Assembly (NCBI GenBank): GCA_003956705.1
Contig: QZCP01000086.1
Span: forward strand, 62,001 to 126,000
Source of the DNA: Brevipalpus yothersi
Taxonomy: Eukaryota > Arthropoda > Arachnida > Trombidiformes > Tenuipalpidae
Direction of reading: 5' to 3'
DNA: 64,000 nucleotides
Numbering within the stretch: the first letter of the stretch is position 1; the number at the start of each line of letters is the position of its first letter. Below are positions 26,606 to 38,405 of this stretch, piece after piece. The notes under the pieces were generated by a model. That model had not been told where the DNA came from and did no database searches. It worked only from the letters and a program-made list of their open reading frames with translations. The position numbers and the translations under genes were made by a program.

Positions 26606-29600
26606 AGATAGTAGACTGAAAATTCCAAAAGTAGTGAAGAATCAGGCAAACGATCATCATTATAAGTATTGATAGAGAGAAGAGGGAAGAGAAGAGAGGA
26701 CCTCTCTCGTGCTTCATGTAAAAAGTCAATCGAAACTGAATTATCGGGCCTTTAGATTGAGAGGAAGAGAGAGAGAGGATGAGCATCCTCCTTCTTTTAT
26801 CCCTCACGACATTGAGTGTGTGTATCGACATGCAGCGACCAATCTAACTGATCAAGGTGCTGGAGGATCATTGATTCAGCTCAATCATCTCTCTCTCTCT
26901 CTCCATCTTCATCTTCTTTAATCCTGTTCCGATGAGCACCACACTGGATGGTGGTCAAGTGATAGTAAGCGAGAAGAAAAAGATGAAAGATCATGAGAAC
27001 ATGATTTTGGAATCAAGAAGGGAAGAAGAAGAAGATGAGATAGAAACTTGTTTCAAATGATAAGCATTTGCCATAGTACAAAATTCTCAGATTCAGATAG
27101 ATATATATATACATATATTTCTCCAATAAGCAACATGTACCTCTCTTTCTCAATCGATTGCGTGTGTGCGTGCCATTCAATATGATCAGCTTTACGATGT
27201 GGATTGGCTCATTTGAAGAGAGAGAAAAAGAGAGAGAGAGAGAGAGAGAGAAAAGTTTTTTCGTGTGTCCAAACTCATCAAGATTTTCCGGAGGCACACT
27301 GATGTAGGTGAATGTCTTTTCAGTGGATGTTTTCTTAGATAAAATGATTGTCGATTTTGGCAAGATTATTGCTCATTCAAGATTGAGTAAGCAAGATAAT
27401 CTGGTGTTGAAAATTGATCTTTCCTGCTCGAGCTCAAGTGGATTCGTTTCATGAACACGAGTGATTATCTGAATCACTTACTCATACACATACTCACATG
27501 TGTGTGTGTATCTGTATATATAATATACATTCTATAAATGAATATTATCAGACTAATGTATTCAGTGATAATGAAAAATTATAAAGAAACAGAAAAAGTT
27601 GAAATTGAGGCCGCTCCTTGAAGGGTATACAGACACACACACACATCTACATACATTTTTCTTCTTACTGCTTATTTTTTTATCAACCATCTTCTTGATG
27701 ATCGCAATAATCATTAGCCTTAGCAGGTAATAATCGCTGTCATTATGGTACCAGATATCACTTATATATATATATTTTCGTTTTGTAACTCTATCCACTA
27801 TCTTTTCTATCTGAGAAAAAGTTTTGGTTGAGAGAAAGAGAGAGAGAGATGGAAAAATAAACCCACCACAAAACTACCCAAAATTTAGCCTCACTCATTT
27901 CTCATTCTTTTGCTCTCTCTCTTTTCTCATGAAGCCTCTTTCTAAAATCAAGAGAAAGAGAGTCACTTTTACCGGGTCTAATTTTTATTGGCCCTTATTT
28001 ACCTGTTGATAGTTTGCTGATCAATTTTCGAACAGAGTGCCTCTCTGTCTCATCCTTCTTGAAGGCAGTAAGATGAGAATCATGAATAATATTGCCTTTT
28101 TCCGCTGGATATTCTCTCTCTCTTCCTAATTCTCACTTCTCTTGAAACTCACAAAGCCTAACAAATTGAGTAGCTTAGAAGATTGGATCACTATCTATCT
28201 ATCTCTCTCTTGCTCAGATAGATTTTCTGGGAAAAATGCGATCACCCGGAGCTGTCAATTTTTTGGGTACCTAAGCGTACAAAAGGGATGGGATCTATCT
28301 CAATGATGATTTTCATGCAATTTTTTTCCATCTCTTTCCTAAGGTATCTTTTTCTCTCTCTTCACTTTACCTGCTCCTCTTTCCACTTTTGTTTTTGGGC
28401 TTATTTTTGTTGAAAAATTTTTGTAATTTTTTTCTCTCTCTCACACAATTCTCTCTCTTTGGACTTTGACAGGCACTCTCATGCTGTGTGTATATAAGTG
28501 TGTTGTGTGTGTTCACTTCGATTACACGCTACCTTTACTCCACAAGCAAGTAATTTGGGTATAGGATTTTTATTAGCCTTTGAAAGGAAGAAGAGAGAGA
28601 GACTAATTGGAAAGCGAGTAGGCAAATGCTTTTCGCCACCATAATCTACATTTTGTGTGCCGTTTCGTTTTTTTTGTGCCTCCAAGGCACAGAAAAGAAA
28701 AATTTGCCTCCTTTCACCCAGCCTATTTCCCATCCCTACACTATATTCGTGATTATATTCACTTGGTGCCCAGTCATTGGAGTCTTTCTCTCTCTATTGT
28801 TTTTATTATATTGCTTCCAGTATAAATATATTCCGTTTACACACTATACTAGTATGAATGAGTGTGTATGATGTGTGTATGTCGCGTGCGAAAAAAGTTT
28901 TTCACATAAATTGGCTGATTTTGTTGTATGAAATGGAAGGATTTTCATCATAATCATGATGGAAACAGTGTGCGTAAGTTCACACCATCATGAGAGGTGG
29001 GTGCAGTTTTTGGTAGAGAGGAATAGAGAGTGAATAAAATTTTTTCGGTAATAAAGAGATTAAGTTAAATGTTTAGCCTCATTCAACAAAAGCTGTGTAA
29101 AGAGGAGAAAAAGAATTAATAGACTTGTGGAAGCTTTTCTGTTATTGTCCAAAATATATAGTGAGTATAGTGAGTGTATATTCACTATACACATTCATTC
29201 ATTCATCATAAAGTCTTATTTTCACACTTTCTATTCAGCCCACAAATATAACCTCACTAGATTATTTATGTACACATATTTTCGAGAAACTCTTCTGTAA
29301 CTTGATTTTATAATTATTCCGATTTCATTCTGAAGTGTGTAATGTACAATCTAATTACCGATAGACTTGAGTGAAGTGAGGAGGAAGAGTGAAGAAAGTC
29401 TATCAATTTTAAAACAAACATTCAAGTAGTGTTGAAAGACACAAGATGACGATTGCTTTGAAGTTAAAAGTCATTATGTCCCATGAAAATTGTCCACAGT
29501 TTCCGAATTTACTCCATCATATGATTTACTAGACTCTACTAGCTTTCTTTCTTCTTTCAACTAATGCTCCAAGAATGATCATAAATGAATTTAAGTTGCT

Positions 29601-31214
29601 CACAGAAGTTGATTTACAGTAGCTTACATTTTATGTATGAAGCTAATTCCTTGTATTCGCTCTTCCATCCATGCCTCTCTTCTATCATCTTTGAGTGAAA
29701 AGTTCATGATGGATGCTCTCTGACAGACAGAGAAGAATAATGAATGGATGTAAAATCGGCAGCTTCTTGGCCTTCTTCTTTCTCTCTCTCCATCTCTCTT
29801 ACAACTTTGATAACATTTTTTTTTCGTGGGCAACCGTTAACCATACCATACCATTCATTTAGCCATCACTTGTCTTTTCGAGGCTATATTACATGTACTG
29901 TTGCTGCTACTCCCTTTTAACTAATAACAATCTTTCACATTCTGTATATACACTCATATAACCTCTCTTCATTTCTCTCTCTCTGTAAACACATAAATTT
30001 TACTTCAAGTTAATATTTTGATGATCTTTTCTCTCTGGAGGTAAACTTCCTCTGGGCTTTCACTCATACTTCATTCTAGCATTGAGTGCTTCCTGTTGTA
30101 CAAATGAGAGAAAGAAAGAGATGATGAAAGTCTATGAGAGGGTGGAAAGTATTAAATTTATCACAAAGCGTCAATTACATTGTAACTGGCTAGTTCACAT
30201 ATATAATTCATTTCGAGTGATATTCTCATTGAGATGGTAGAAAATGATCTCTGTTGGAAGAGGATGATTTTTTCTATCTCTTGCAAGCTCCAAAGTCATC
30301 AAAGATTCCAAGAAACTTACTTTAAAAACATTAATTTTGGAACTTAAAAAACGTGGCCAAAGTTTTCACATCCACTCACATTGCCATCCGTTATTTAAAC
30401 CGTTTTTTTCTTCGGATTCTCTAGTGATCATTAGCATAGAATGGATCTTCTATCTCTCGATCTACATCTTCTCAATGTGGTTAAGCCTCTTTTCTCGCCT
30501 TTTTAATGGTTGATTTTTGTCTTTTATGCAAATCGGCCCACGTATCTATCTTTTCTTTCTTTTTCTATCTTGGACGCAAAAACTGTCTCTCTGATGATTT
30601 GATGTTTTCTGACGGAAGTTATTCTTTCTTCATTTGATGATTTTTTTTCTCTCTCTCTCTCTTTTCCAAGCACATTGATCTTGATTGATCTTCCATGCCC
30701 GTTTCTTCTCTTCTCTTCTCTCTCTCATCCTTTTTATACACTACTTCATCTGATTCTCTTCTGTCAATGGTTACTCTGGTTCCATGATGATTGAGTAGAA
30801 AAAAAGGCAAGAAGTTGCTGCAACTTTGATGACTTAGCCACTAGTGAGGGTTCATTTATTCAAATGTTTATCCGCTTTACTCTTCACTTGCTAGATTACT
30901 TCAACAGCCCCAATTCCATTTCTCTTCCATCATGTGTTGATTGTGGATGCTTGAATATATTTATATATATATTCTCTATGATCTGAATTTTTCTCTTTTC
31001 TCTCTTGCACACATTCTGCTAATTTCAATTCAAAAAAGTATGAATGACTGATGATGAAATCATTCGTCGTACTTTTATTCTAATCGAATTAATCTATCTC
31101 TCTTTCCAAAGCATCAATATTAAGATTTTATTCTCATTCATATATTATCAAGCGTGAGAGAATTCATGACCTGTCATGAAATGATGTTCACCGAGAATGG
31201 GAGAGAAATAGAAT

Positions 31215-31283
<69 letters not shown>

Positions 31284-34200
31284 CTCTCTCTTCAACTTTC
31301 AAATGTTACCTGCATATTTAGGCTTACCTCTAAATGAGGACCAAATTCACATAACTTATCATCTTCTCTCATGGAAGATCAAAAATACGATCAATAAATT
31401 CAATCTTTTCTTTCTCTTCTCATTTTTATTCTTTTCAAAAATTTCTTCCTCTTTCCAATATTATAATCAGCTTACCCGAACTGTGTGTACACTTTTCATT
31501 TATCAGCTGAAATTAGATTTTCGTCACTGAAAAAACGGTTCCCGAAAATTATTTGTCATGCTGAATCCAAATCAAATTGAAATGCGCTCCTGGATACCAT
31601 GTTTCATGGGGTTCAAAATGAAATTAGTATTGCTCTGTTTTACTCATTTAATCTTTCTCTCTTCTTCACACTTTTCGGTTCATTTTTGATGCTGAAAATT
31701 CATTTCAAAAAAGATGCCTTATTCTTCATTCTATTCTCATTTTGATACGTTCATCAGAATTATTATGCCAGTTACTAACCTTCTAATGGCTTTAAACTTA
31801 CTTATTTTCTTTTTTTTCTCTCTTTTTTTTCTTTCTCTCTTCTTCAGATGCTCTGGTAGAAGCGATTGTGAATTAAACACAACTGACCTGATGGCTGAAT
31901 CTACTTGCAAATCATCAGGACATATTTTCCTCAACTACACTTGTGTGACTCGTAAGTTTTTTTTCCTCCACATAAACACACATAGTTGAGAAAACAGATC
32001 GAGGCTTCTCAACGATGTGATCAACAATCTCATTTTTCACTGATGATAGTGTCCATCATTATTATCTTATGGGCCATGCTGTTGCTTCACAGTGACCCCT
32101 CACAATTATCGTCCCAATCGTCATGGTAGGAAGGAATCTTTTTTGATACAAGTTCCGTTACTGAAGAGGAAACCATCTAACTGAGGCCTTTTTACTACAC
32201 TCTTCTTACTCCTACTCATTTTGGTCCATCTACACAACATACTTTCCTCACTCACTTAGATAGGATTGATCAGCTTTCATGGTTAACTTGGATCGAATAG
32301 TAACTCTTTTCTCGAAAGCAATTGAACAACTAGACATCTTCCTTGATCTTGTAAACTAGGTCATGTATTCTGTTACACTAGAGCTTTCAAATTCTTTTTT
32401 ATCCTCTCTTCCTCTTGAACAAGGACACTGTTGCTATCATGTCTTTCTTCTTCTTCCTCTATCACATACTATCATTCTATTCATGTCATGAATTTTCATG
32501 GTATTCCTTATCAATTACAACTTGATAAGATTATTTTGGCCATGTAATGTTCACAACGAAACAAGTAGTACATGTGTATGTGTATTATCAAATGATCTGA
32601 TTGCCATAATCACGGTACATCAATCATAATCGAAATGGGCGGGAAGAAATGAGCGAAAGTGGACATCAAGTTAACTTCCTGGTTCACTTTGGATAACACT
32701 TTGGTATTGGCAAGGATGAAGGATGAAATACATTTCGTGACCAGCAGTGACCTGTTGTAATGATGACCATTTTCGGATTATGATCGTCACATATGATATA
32801 TACTTTAACATGCTTAAGCATTACTTGAAACTTCTCCAGGCAGCTTGAGCTTACCGGTAAGGTAAAAGGTTGAGGCAATGAAAGTAGTTAAGAAGAGAGA
32901 GAGAGAGAGAAGAAAAAGAATACAAATCGGATGAAAATGAGTGAGATCATATCTTCCCCATCCAATTGATATTCCCAAGATATGAGTTTCCAAAAGATAA
33001 AGTCATGTCAAGTCCACATGTGTTTGTACTATGTCTATCCAATATCATCTTGGCAACATGATGATGCAAACATTTGCTGTCCCATAGAGAGTGAAGAAAA
33101 AAGAATCAAAAGGAATAAGATTCAATAAGCTTGTCCCACATGCTGTGTGTGTGTGACTCTCTTTACTGAATATATTATTTTTGGCACTTTTCTAAAAGAT
33201 TCTTCTCTGCTTACAGACTGTGTTTGACTTTGATAGATTCTTCTGAATGAGGCAACAGCTCTTTGCCTCTCTCTCCCTTTCTATGGACTTTGGTCACAGA
33301 ATGAAGTACCAGGTTGTTGTTAGGTGTTGGTCCATGTTTTTTCCCTTCTTCTTCTCCTTCTTCCAGCCTCTTTCTCGGAATGCTATCAGCATGATTCTTG
33401 CCGTAGGCGAAACTCTGGCAAGCTGTCAGGTCACACCATAGGATCATGATTGAGCCCGGAATGTCTCTAAAGCCTCTTCATGCTTTACTGGGCACGGAAT
33501 GTCTCTGGCAACCGCATTATACGTCTACCAAACTTATCTTTCGGACCGAATCAATTTGCTAGGCATAGTTCCGTTCACACCACTGCCGCTTCATCAAACC
33601 ATCTCTCTGTGTAAATTTTGTCGAATAGATAAACATTGGTCTCTCTTCTCATATGCTGGTTTCTCATCTTTCAGCTGTTCTATCGTTGACTTACAAATTG
33701 TCTATCGATTGAGTTTGCCAAGTTTGATTCGAATTTCGGACTCAAGAGGAGAGAAGAGAAGAAAAGTTCTATTGTATTCAATTTTTATCCATTCTTGTCT
33801 CACTTCAACAAACATTTTCGAGAGGATGAAGAGAGGACACAATTTGTATATATTCATCAGCGTACACAGAGAAAGAGGAGAGAAAGAGAGAGGCTTGTTG
33901 ACAGCAAAGCTAAACCAAACAGCCCAAAAAGCTGTTGTGTTGATTCATGTATTGAGTTTAGAGATCAAATAGTCATCCGAAAGAGGTATATGAATGTACA
34001 TATATATTGTGAGAATGATTCTTTTCTATCGGTGTCAAGAGCACATTGTTTGTTCCGTACCCTTCCTGATTGCTCGATGCTCAGATCATCATCATGAAAC
34101 CTTTTGTTCATACATTGAAATTCTACTCCAACTAGTTGTCATTCATTCGATTATCAAAAAGGAAGAATTTGAATAACGATGTGTCCATCAGTGAAAATTT

Positions 34201-35750
34201 TTTTTTTCCATTCTCTCTCAATTCCCTGAACTAACTTCCTCTTTTCTTTTCGATCTCTTTACAGATGAAGAATTCACTCATTACGCTTCATGCAACAAAA
34301 AAATTAAGGATAGACCTGCCGGTGTCATCACATCGCCCATGTATCCCAATAATGTCATTGGACTGGCTGATTGTAAGTGGGTCATCGTTGGTGAACCAGG
34401 TCAGACCATAGATGTACAAGTTTTGGACGTTAATCTTGGCCCACCGGAAGTAGTACGGCCAAGAACGTGGCGTCATCCGGAGGAATCCCGATGTACCAAT
34501 GCTTTTACTCTCACAATTGATGCACATACTTACGAATTTTGTGGGTCCAATCGAACAAGTCGCCGATCGTTCACAACCAAAGGCAATTCTGTCAATTTAG
34601 CTCTGAAACAAGATACTTTCCAAGGTTCATTCAGAGGTTTTCTCATAAGATATCAAGGTTAGTGGACCCATCAAGCACCAGGATTGGCACGATTTTTTTC
34701 TTTCTCTCTCTCTCTACTATCGAAATTTGAACCCTCCCAACTTCCAATTGTTCTAACTGACAGAGTGGAACAATCAATCGTTTAAGAATCGTTTAAGATA
34801 TCATTTTAATCGTACTGTACACTTGTTGCTCTTTTTCAGTTAAAGGATGTGCCAATCTTAAAGATCCCTACAAGGGCCATATTGTGACGCGAAACGAGTC
34901 TCATGCATCGCTTCGTTGTTGTGAAGGTTACGTATTCAAGGATACTCGAACCAACGAAAAAGAACTTTCTTGCCTACACAACGTGTGGAATGGAACAATA
35001 AGCATTTGTGTTGGTAGGTATCACCTTAAAGCCGCCATTTGATCATCCCTATCATGATTGTCGATCACAACATAAGATTGTATCTTCACTGTCTTCACAT
35101 GAAGCTCCAGTGACAAGGATATTCACCTCATGCTATGCGTTTCCTGTTTTTTTCTTCCCTCTAATTTCATATTAAAGAAGTGGGAAAAACTTTATTAGAT
35201 AAAACAATATTTTGACCCCAAACTCAGTAGAGTAAGGCAGTAGCTGTGAGAATAGAATTCATCTTGTCTTCTGTATTATTTTATTTCTAATCATATTCAT
35301 AATAAGCGAACTAATTAGAAATTTCCTCTATCATTTCAGCACTTCATCAACCAGCAGTTGATATATTATATCCCACTGGAGAATTAATTCCTGAAGGAAA
35401 CGCTAAATTTTCCACCGAACCGAACAAGAGAGAGTCCGTTGAACAAGTTCCAAGAACTTTATTTTCCGGTTAGTTTGTCCAGATTTATCGTCACACTTGA
35501 TTGCTGGTGTATAATGTGACATGAATTTGGAAAATTAAATTAAATCATCTCTGATCTAATGACACTCTTTTCTAATTTATCATTTTCAGATTCAATCATT
35601 CCTGCCACCTTGATGGTTATTTTTGTGGTTATTGTGGTTATTCTCATAGTTTCAATTGTAAAATGCCGTGGACGCACTCCTAAATCCCATCTACTCAAAG
35701 CTTCAGAAGCTAGTGTACCACTTAATAGTCCAGCTCCTGTCGATGTTTAG
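20767..35750 (+). CDS. type I membrane protein: SUEL lectin, CUB, sushi
   Basis: Exons 20767..20953, 21543..21756, 31848..31951, 34265..34657, 34840..35013, 35340..35468, 35590..35750; intron phases 1,2,1,1,1,1; 453 aa. A hydrophobic run at about 27-43 (LLTTIIATIIIIITTSI) ending in PCSSQ looks like a signal peptide with a long basic N-region. An in-frame ATG at 20725 is an alternative start. Residues about 72-168 form a SUEL/rhamnose-binding-lectin-type domain (HPGETIESVKCPDRAKIII, KCSGRSDCEL, FLNYTC). Residues about 175-298 are a four-cysteine CUB domain (GVITSPMYPNN, DCKWVI). Residues about 300-358 are a sushi/CCP domain (KGCANL, LRCCEGY, LSCLHNVWNG). A linker is followed by one membrane helix at about 407-424 and a short basic tail (KCRGRTPK). 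It is presumably a cell-surface adhesion or recognition receptor. I cannot assign it to a named orthologue. The first two introns holding 10.1 and 2.3 kb are far larger than those of neighbouring genes. Confidence 0.82.
21382..21435. repeat. (CT)n microsatellite
   Basis: About 26 CT units, in the region between exons 1 and 2 of the SUEL-CUB-sushi gene. Confidence 0.95.
25160..25203. repeat. (CT)n microsatellite
   Basis: About 22 CT units inside the 10 kb intron. Confidence 0.95.
26551..26603. repeat. (GA)n microsatellite
   Basis: About 26 AG units inside the 10 kb intron, the opposite orientation to the tracts on either side. Confidence 0.95.
31220..31277. repeat. (CT)n microsatellite
   Basis: About 29 CT units, 570 bases before exon 3 of the SUEL-CUB-sushi gene. 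Confidence 0.95.
31952..34264 (+). other. 2.3 kb intron of the SUEL-CUB-sushi gene
   Basis: Phase 1 intron separating the SUEL domain from the CUB domain. A 157-codon open frame at 33499-33972 has no recognisable domain and is not called. Confidence 0.7.
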
Positions 35751-37035
35751 ACCAAAGATTGAATTGATGCCATCATTAAGGTTCCAAACAATACAAAACA
35801 TCACCCACAAGTCCTCGAAGAGTCACAAAAATGAACACAACCTCAAATAAATTAGTACTCGAGCTGCACTACAACAGAGTATTTTCCAATATTCCTATGT
35901 TTTCTTGTTGGACTTGTTCTTCCAGAGGTCCAAATAGTTGATCTTGTCAGTGAATAGTGTAAAAGTAACTTTTAAGATGACTTTCAAACAAACATTTTTT
36001 TGGAAAACATCCTTGTTAGAATAACTCCCCATCTTGAACATCCCATCATTTCAAATTGGTTCCCATGATCTCTTCAAAATACGAAGCTGAAACTCTGCCT
36101 CCACCAGTTTGAATGGCCAATCAAGTAGGAAACGAATTCTTGAAATCATCTTACTTCTATTTGAAACGTTCAAGTATATTCTATCAATGAACTGCTTCCA
36201 TGACATTGTTGATAATTGTGATGGGCCTAATTTTTTGTCCTGATTACCCAATCAAACTGGATTGGATAACAAAAGTGTTTCTTTTGCCCTAAAAACAAAC
36301 AAATAACTCCTAGTCTGTGAAAATAGAGTCAATTTATTGGCTTTGATAAACGAACAAGTGTCATGAAGTGGTGAAAAAAGCATAGAAGAGTTACTCTATT
36401 TCTCTGAATGTTGTTCTCAAAACTCATTGCAACTACATTAATAAACAAATATTCTTAATAGGTACTTACCAAGTGTTTCTTCTGTGCTTTAATCTTTAAT
36501 CTTGTTATCTATCACTGGATAATTTGATGATCATTTTCCAGTTTTAAATCAAAATTAATCTCTTGTGATATTGTCAGTTCTCCCTCCACTGTCTTGGCTT
36601 CTAAACTTCGTTCTGGAGGAACCCTTCTCTTTCTCTCTCTTTCCAGAAACAGTGAATACATAGTATATTTATCCCTTATCATCAGCTCAAATATTCGTAA
36701 AATATTAGATATTGAGAGAAATTTTCAAGCCGCAGCACTCTGATTCTGACCCCAAAAGAATTTCTCAGTAGCTCATACCATTCTAGCTATAAGGCAAGTC
36801 AGAATATCTGATGTCTAGAACTTCCACCATTTTCCCATCCCCTGTTCTAATTACAACAAGGAAGAGTTTGAATCGTTGTTAATACAAAAATTCTACATGT
36901 CATGAATTCAAAAAGTTGCTCATGTATTTTATTTAATATTTACCACAAGATGGCTATCGTTTGCTCGAGAGAAGAATTTACAAAAATGAAGCTTTTTTCA
37001 ATCCGATTGAATATTTTGAATATTCCAATTACACT
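35751..37035. other. convergent 3' region
   Basis: Lies between the SUEL-CUB-sushi gene (+) and the NPC1-domain gene (-). AATAAA at 35846-35851 (plus strand) and AATAAA on the minus strand at 36933-36928 are likely polyadenylation signals for the two genes. No coding exon seen. Confidence 0.6.
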
Positions 37036-37882
37036 TCAGCAACTCTGTGGACAATGTTCACAGGCACATTTGGGCTTACCGTTGACCGAATCTGAACATT
37101 TGTAGGGAGTTATCTTGACCACTGGATGATCCTCTCCATCCCATTTGATGTGAGAATCGGTGGATAGAACGTAATCAATCTGATATGGGCTGTGTCCTTG
37201 GTGGAAAAAATCGGCACCGAAATATCTAATCATTCTCAATGGATTACATTTATCAGCAGGCCATGGCTTACAGAATACATCGATAACTTTTTCCCCGAAT
37301 CGGGAGATGTTAGCACATGATTTGTAAAAGCCATCAGCAAAATCTTGATTCAAGAATACATCAATTTCGGTTACTTGTTCCTTCTTCTCTTCACCAACCT
37401 CATGGTGCAATATTTTCACAAATTCGGCTTGTTTCGGTGAACATGTAATCTGGCACAATAGATGCTGATAATTAGCGTAACATGCTGGACAAACTTTCAA
37501 AAAAACACCAAACAATTCGGCATGATTTTTTAGATCAATTATTTGCTCAGAATCACAGCATAGAGCTTTCTCATTAGCCAATTCGGGACATATTTCCTTG
37601 AGGACATCTCGTGCCGCCGAATCGGTCATCGCCATTGGATTACCATTGTAAATGCATGGAACATGACCAAAGGCAGCTGTATCGCATATTCCTTTCATCA
37701 CACATTTTGATGCCTAAAATTGGAAGTATAACAGGTAGGTTTATGATAAGTGATGAAAATTTTTCATCTGAAACACGCTGAGGGGAAGATATAGAAACAG
37801 AAATTCAACATACCTGGGTAAGGCAAGATCTGTCTATCAGACAAATGCCTGCGAAGAGGATTAGATAGACGATTTTGAACAT
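37036..37882 (-). CDS. secreted NPC1 N-terminal-domain-only sterol-binding protein
   Basis: Exons in transcript order: 37882..37814 and 37713..37036 (99-base intron, phase 0), giving 248 aa. A signal peptide covers about residues 1-22 (MFKIVYLILFAGICLIDRSC). The rest matches only the luminal N-terminal domain of Niemann-Pick C1: KCVMKGIC at the start, LCCDSEQI, VCPACYANYQHLLCQITCSP in the middle, and KCACEHCPQSC at the end. By my alignment the mature part has all 18 cysteines of the human domain in the same order. It ends where the NPC1 domain ends, with no membrane segments, so it is a soluble, probably secreted, sterol or lipid carrier. Of two human residues that contact the sterol hydroxyl, Gln79 is kept and Asn41 is replaced by Pro. 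An AATAAA on the minus strand lies about 105 bases past the stop. Confidence 0.85.
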
Positions 37883-38405
37883 TTCAATTCATTCCTGGTG
37901 ATGATAGACGAAACCTAGTTTCAATAGCATCGGATGCTCGTTTTATCCTTCTTCTTTTAACGATCTTAACTCGAGGAAAAACTTTTTCACACTGTCTCAC
38001 CAATTGATCGATGAATTCATGCAAATTATTCCCGAAGAAGGTTCATCGAAGCATAAGACTATTGTTTTTCTCTGTTCACTGATGTATTCGTGATCATTCA
38101 TTGTGTCTATCGATTGTCTATAACGTGCCAAGAAACAATTAAGTTAGCAGGTTTTTTTCATTGTTATGTTCCACATACACAGTAGTGATCAAGAACGGTT
38201 AGCATCAAATTAAATCGAATGAGGAAAGTTAATTCAATTGGGATACAATTGAATACAATCTCGCAAACATTTTATTTTGTACTGAGCACGGCAAATTACT
38301 TTAAGGAGATAAATTTTTGATCTTCAGAGGAACCAGATAGAAATGGATAGGACTTGAAATAAATAACTTGATTAATCAGTCAAATGATTGATTGAGATTA
38401 ATTAA
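37883..38405. other. intergenic region upstream of the NPC1-domain gene
   Basis: No exon seen. It contains the promoter region of the NPC1-domain gene and the 3' UTR of the synaptopodin-like gene. A minus-strand AATAAA lies at 38276-38271. Confidence 0.6.

Larger units (their letters stand above)
21757..31847 (+). other. 10.1 kb intron of the SUEL-CUB-sushi gene
   Basis: The donor gtaagt at 21757 and a pyrimidine-rich acceptor (tcttcag) before 31848 join LNAK to the CSGRSDC part of the SUEL domain in phase 2, splitting one domain. The intron is very rich in CT, GA and TTC-type simple sequence. I saw no nested gene; the many short open frames are low-complexity. Confidence 0.75.

Noticed and set aside
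33499..33972. 157-codon open frame inside the 2.3 kb intron
   Set aside because: Does not join the flanking exons, shows no domain, and most of it reads as non-coding low-complexity sequence.
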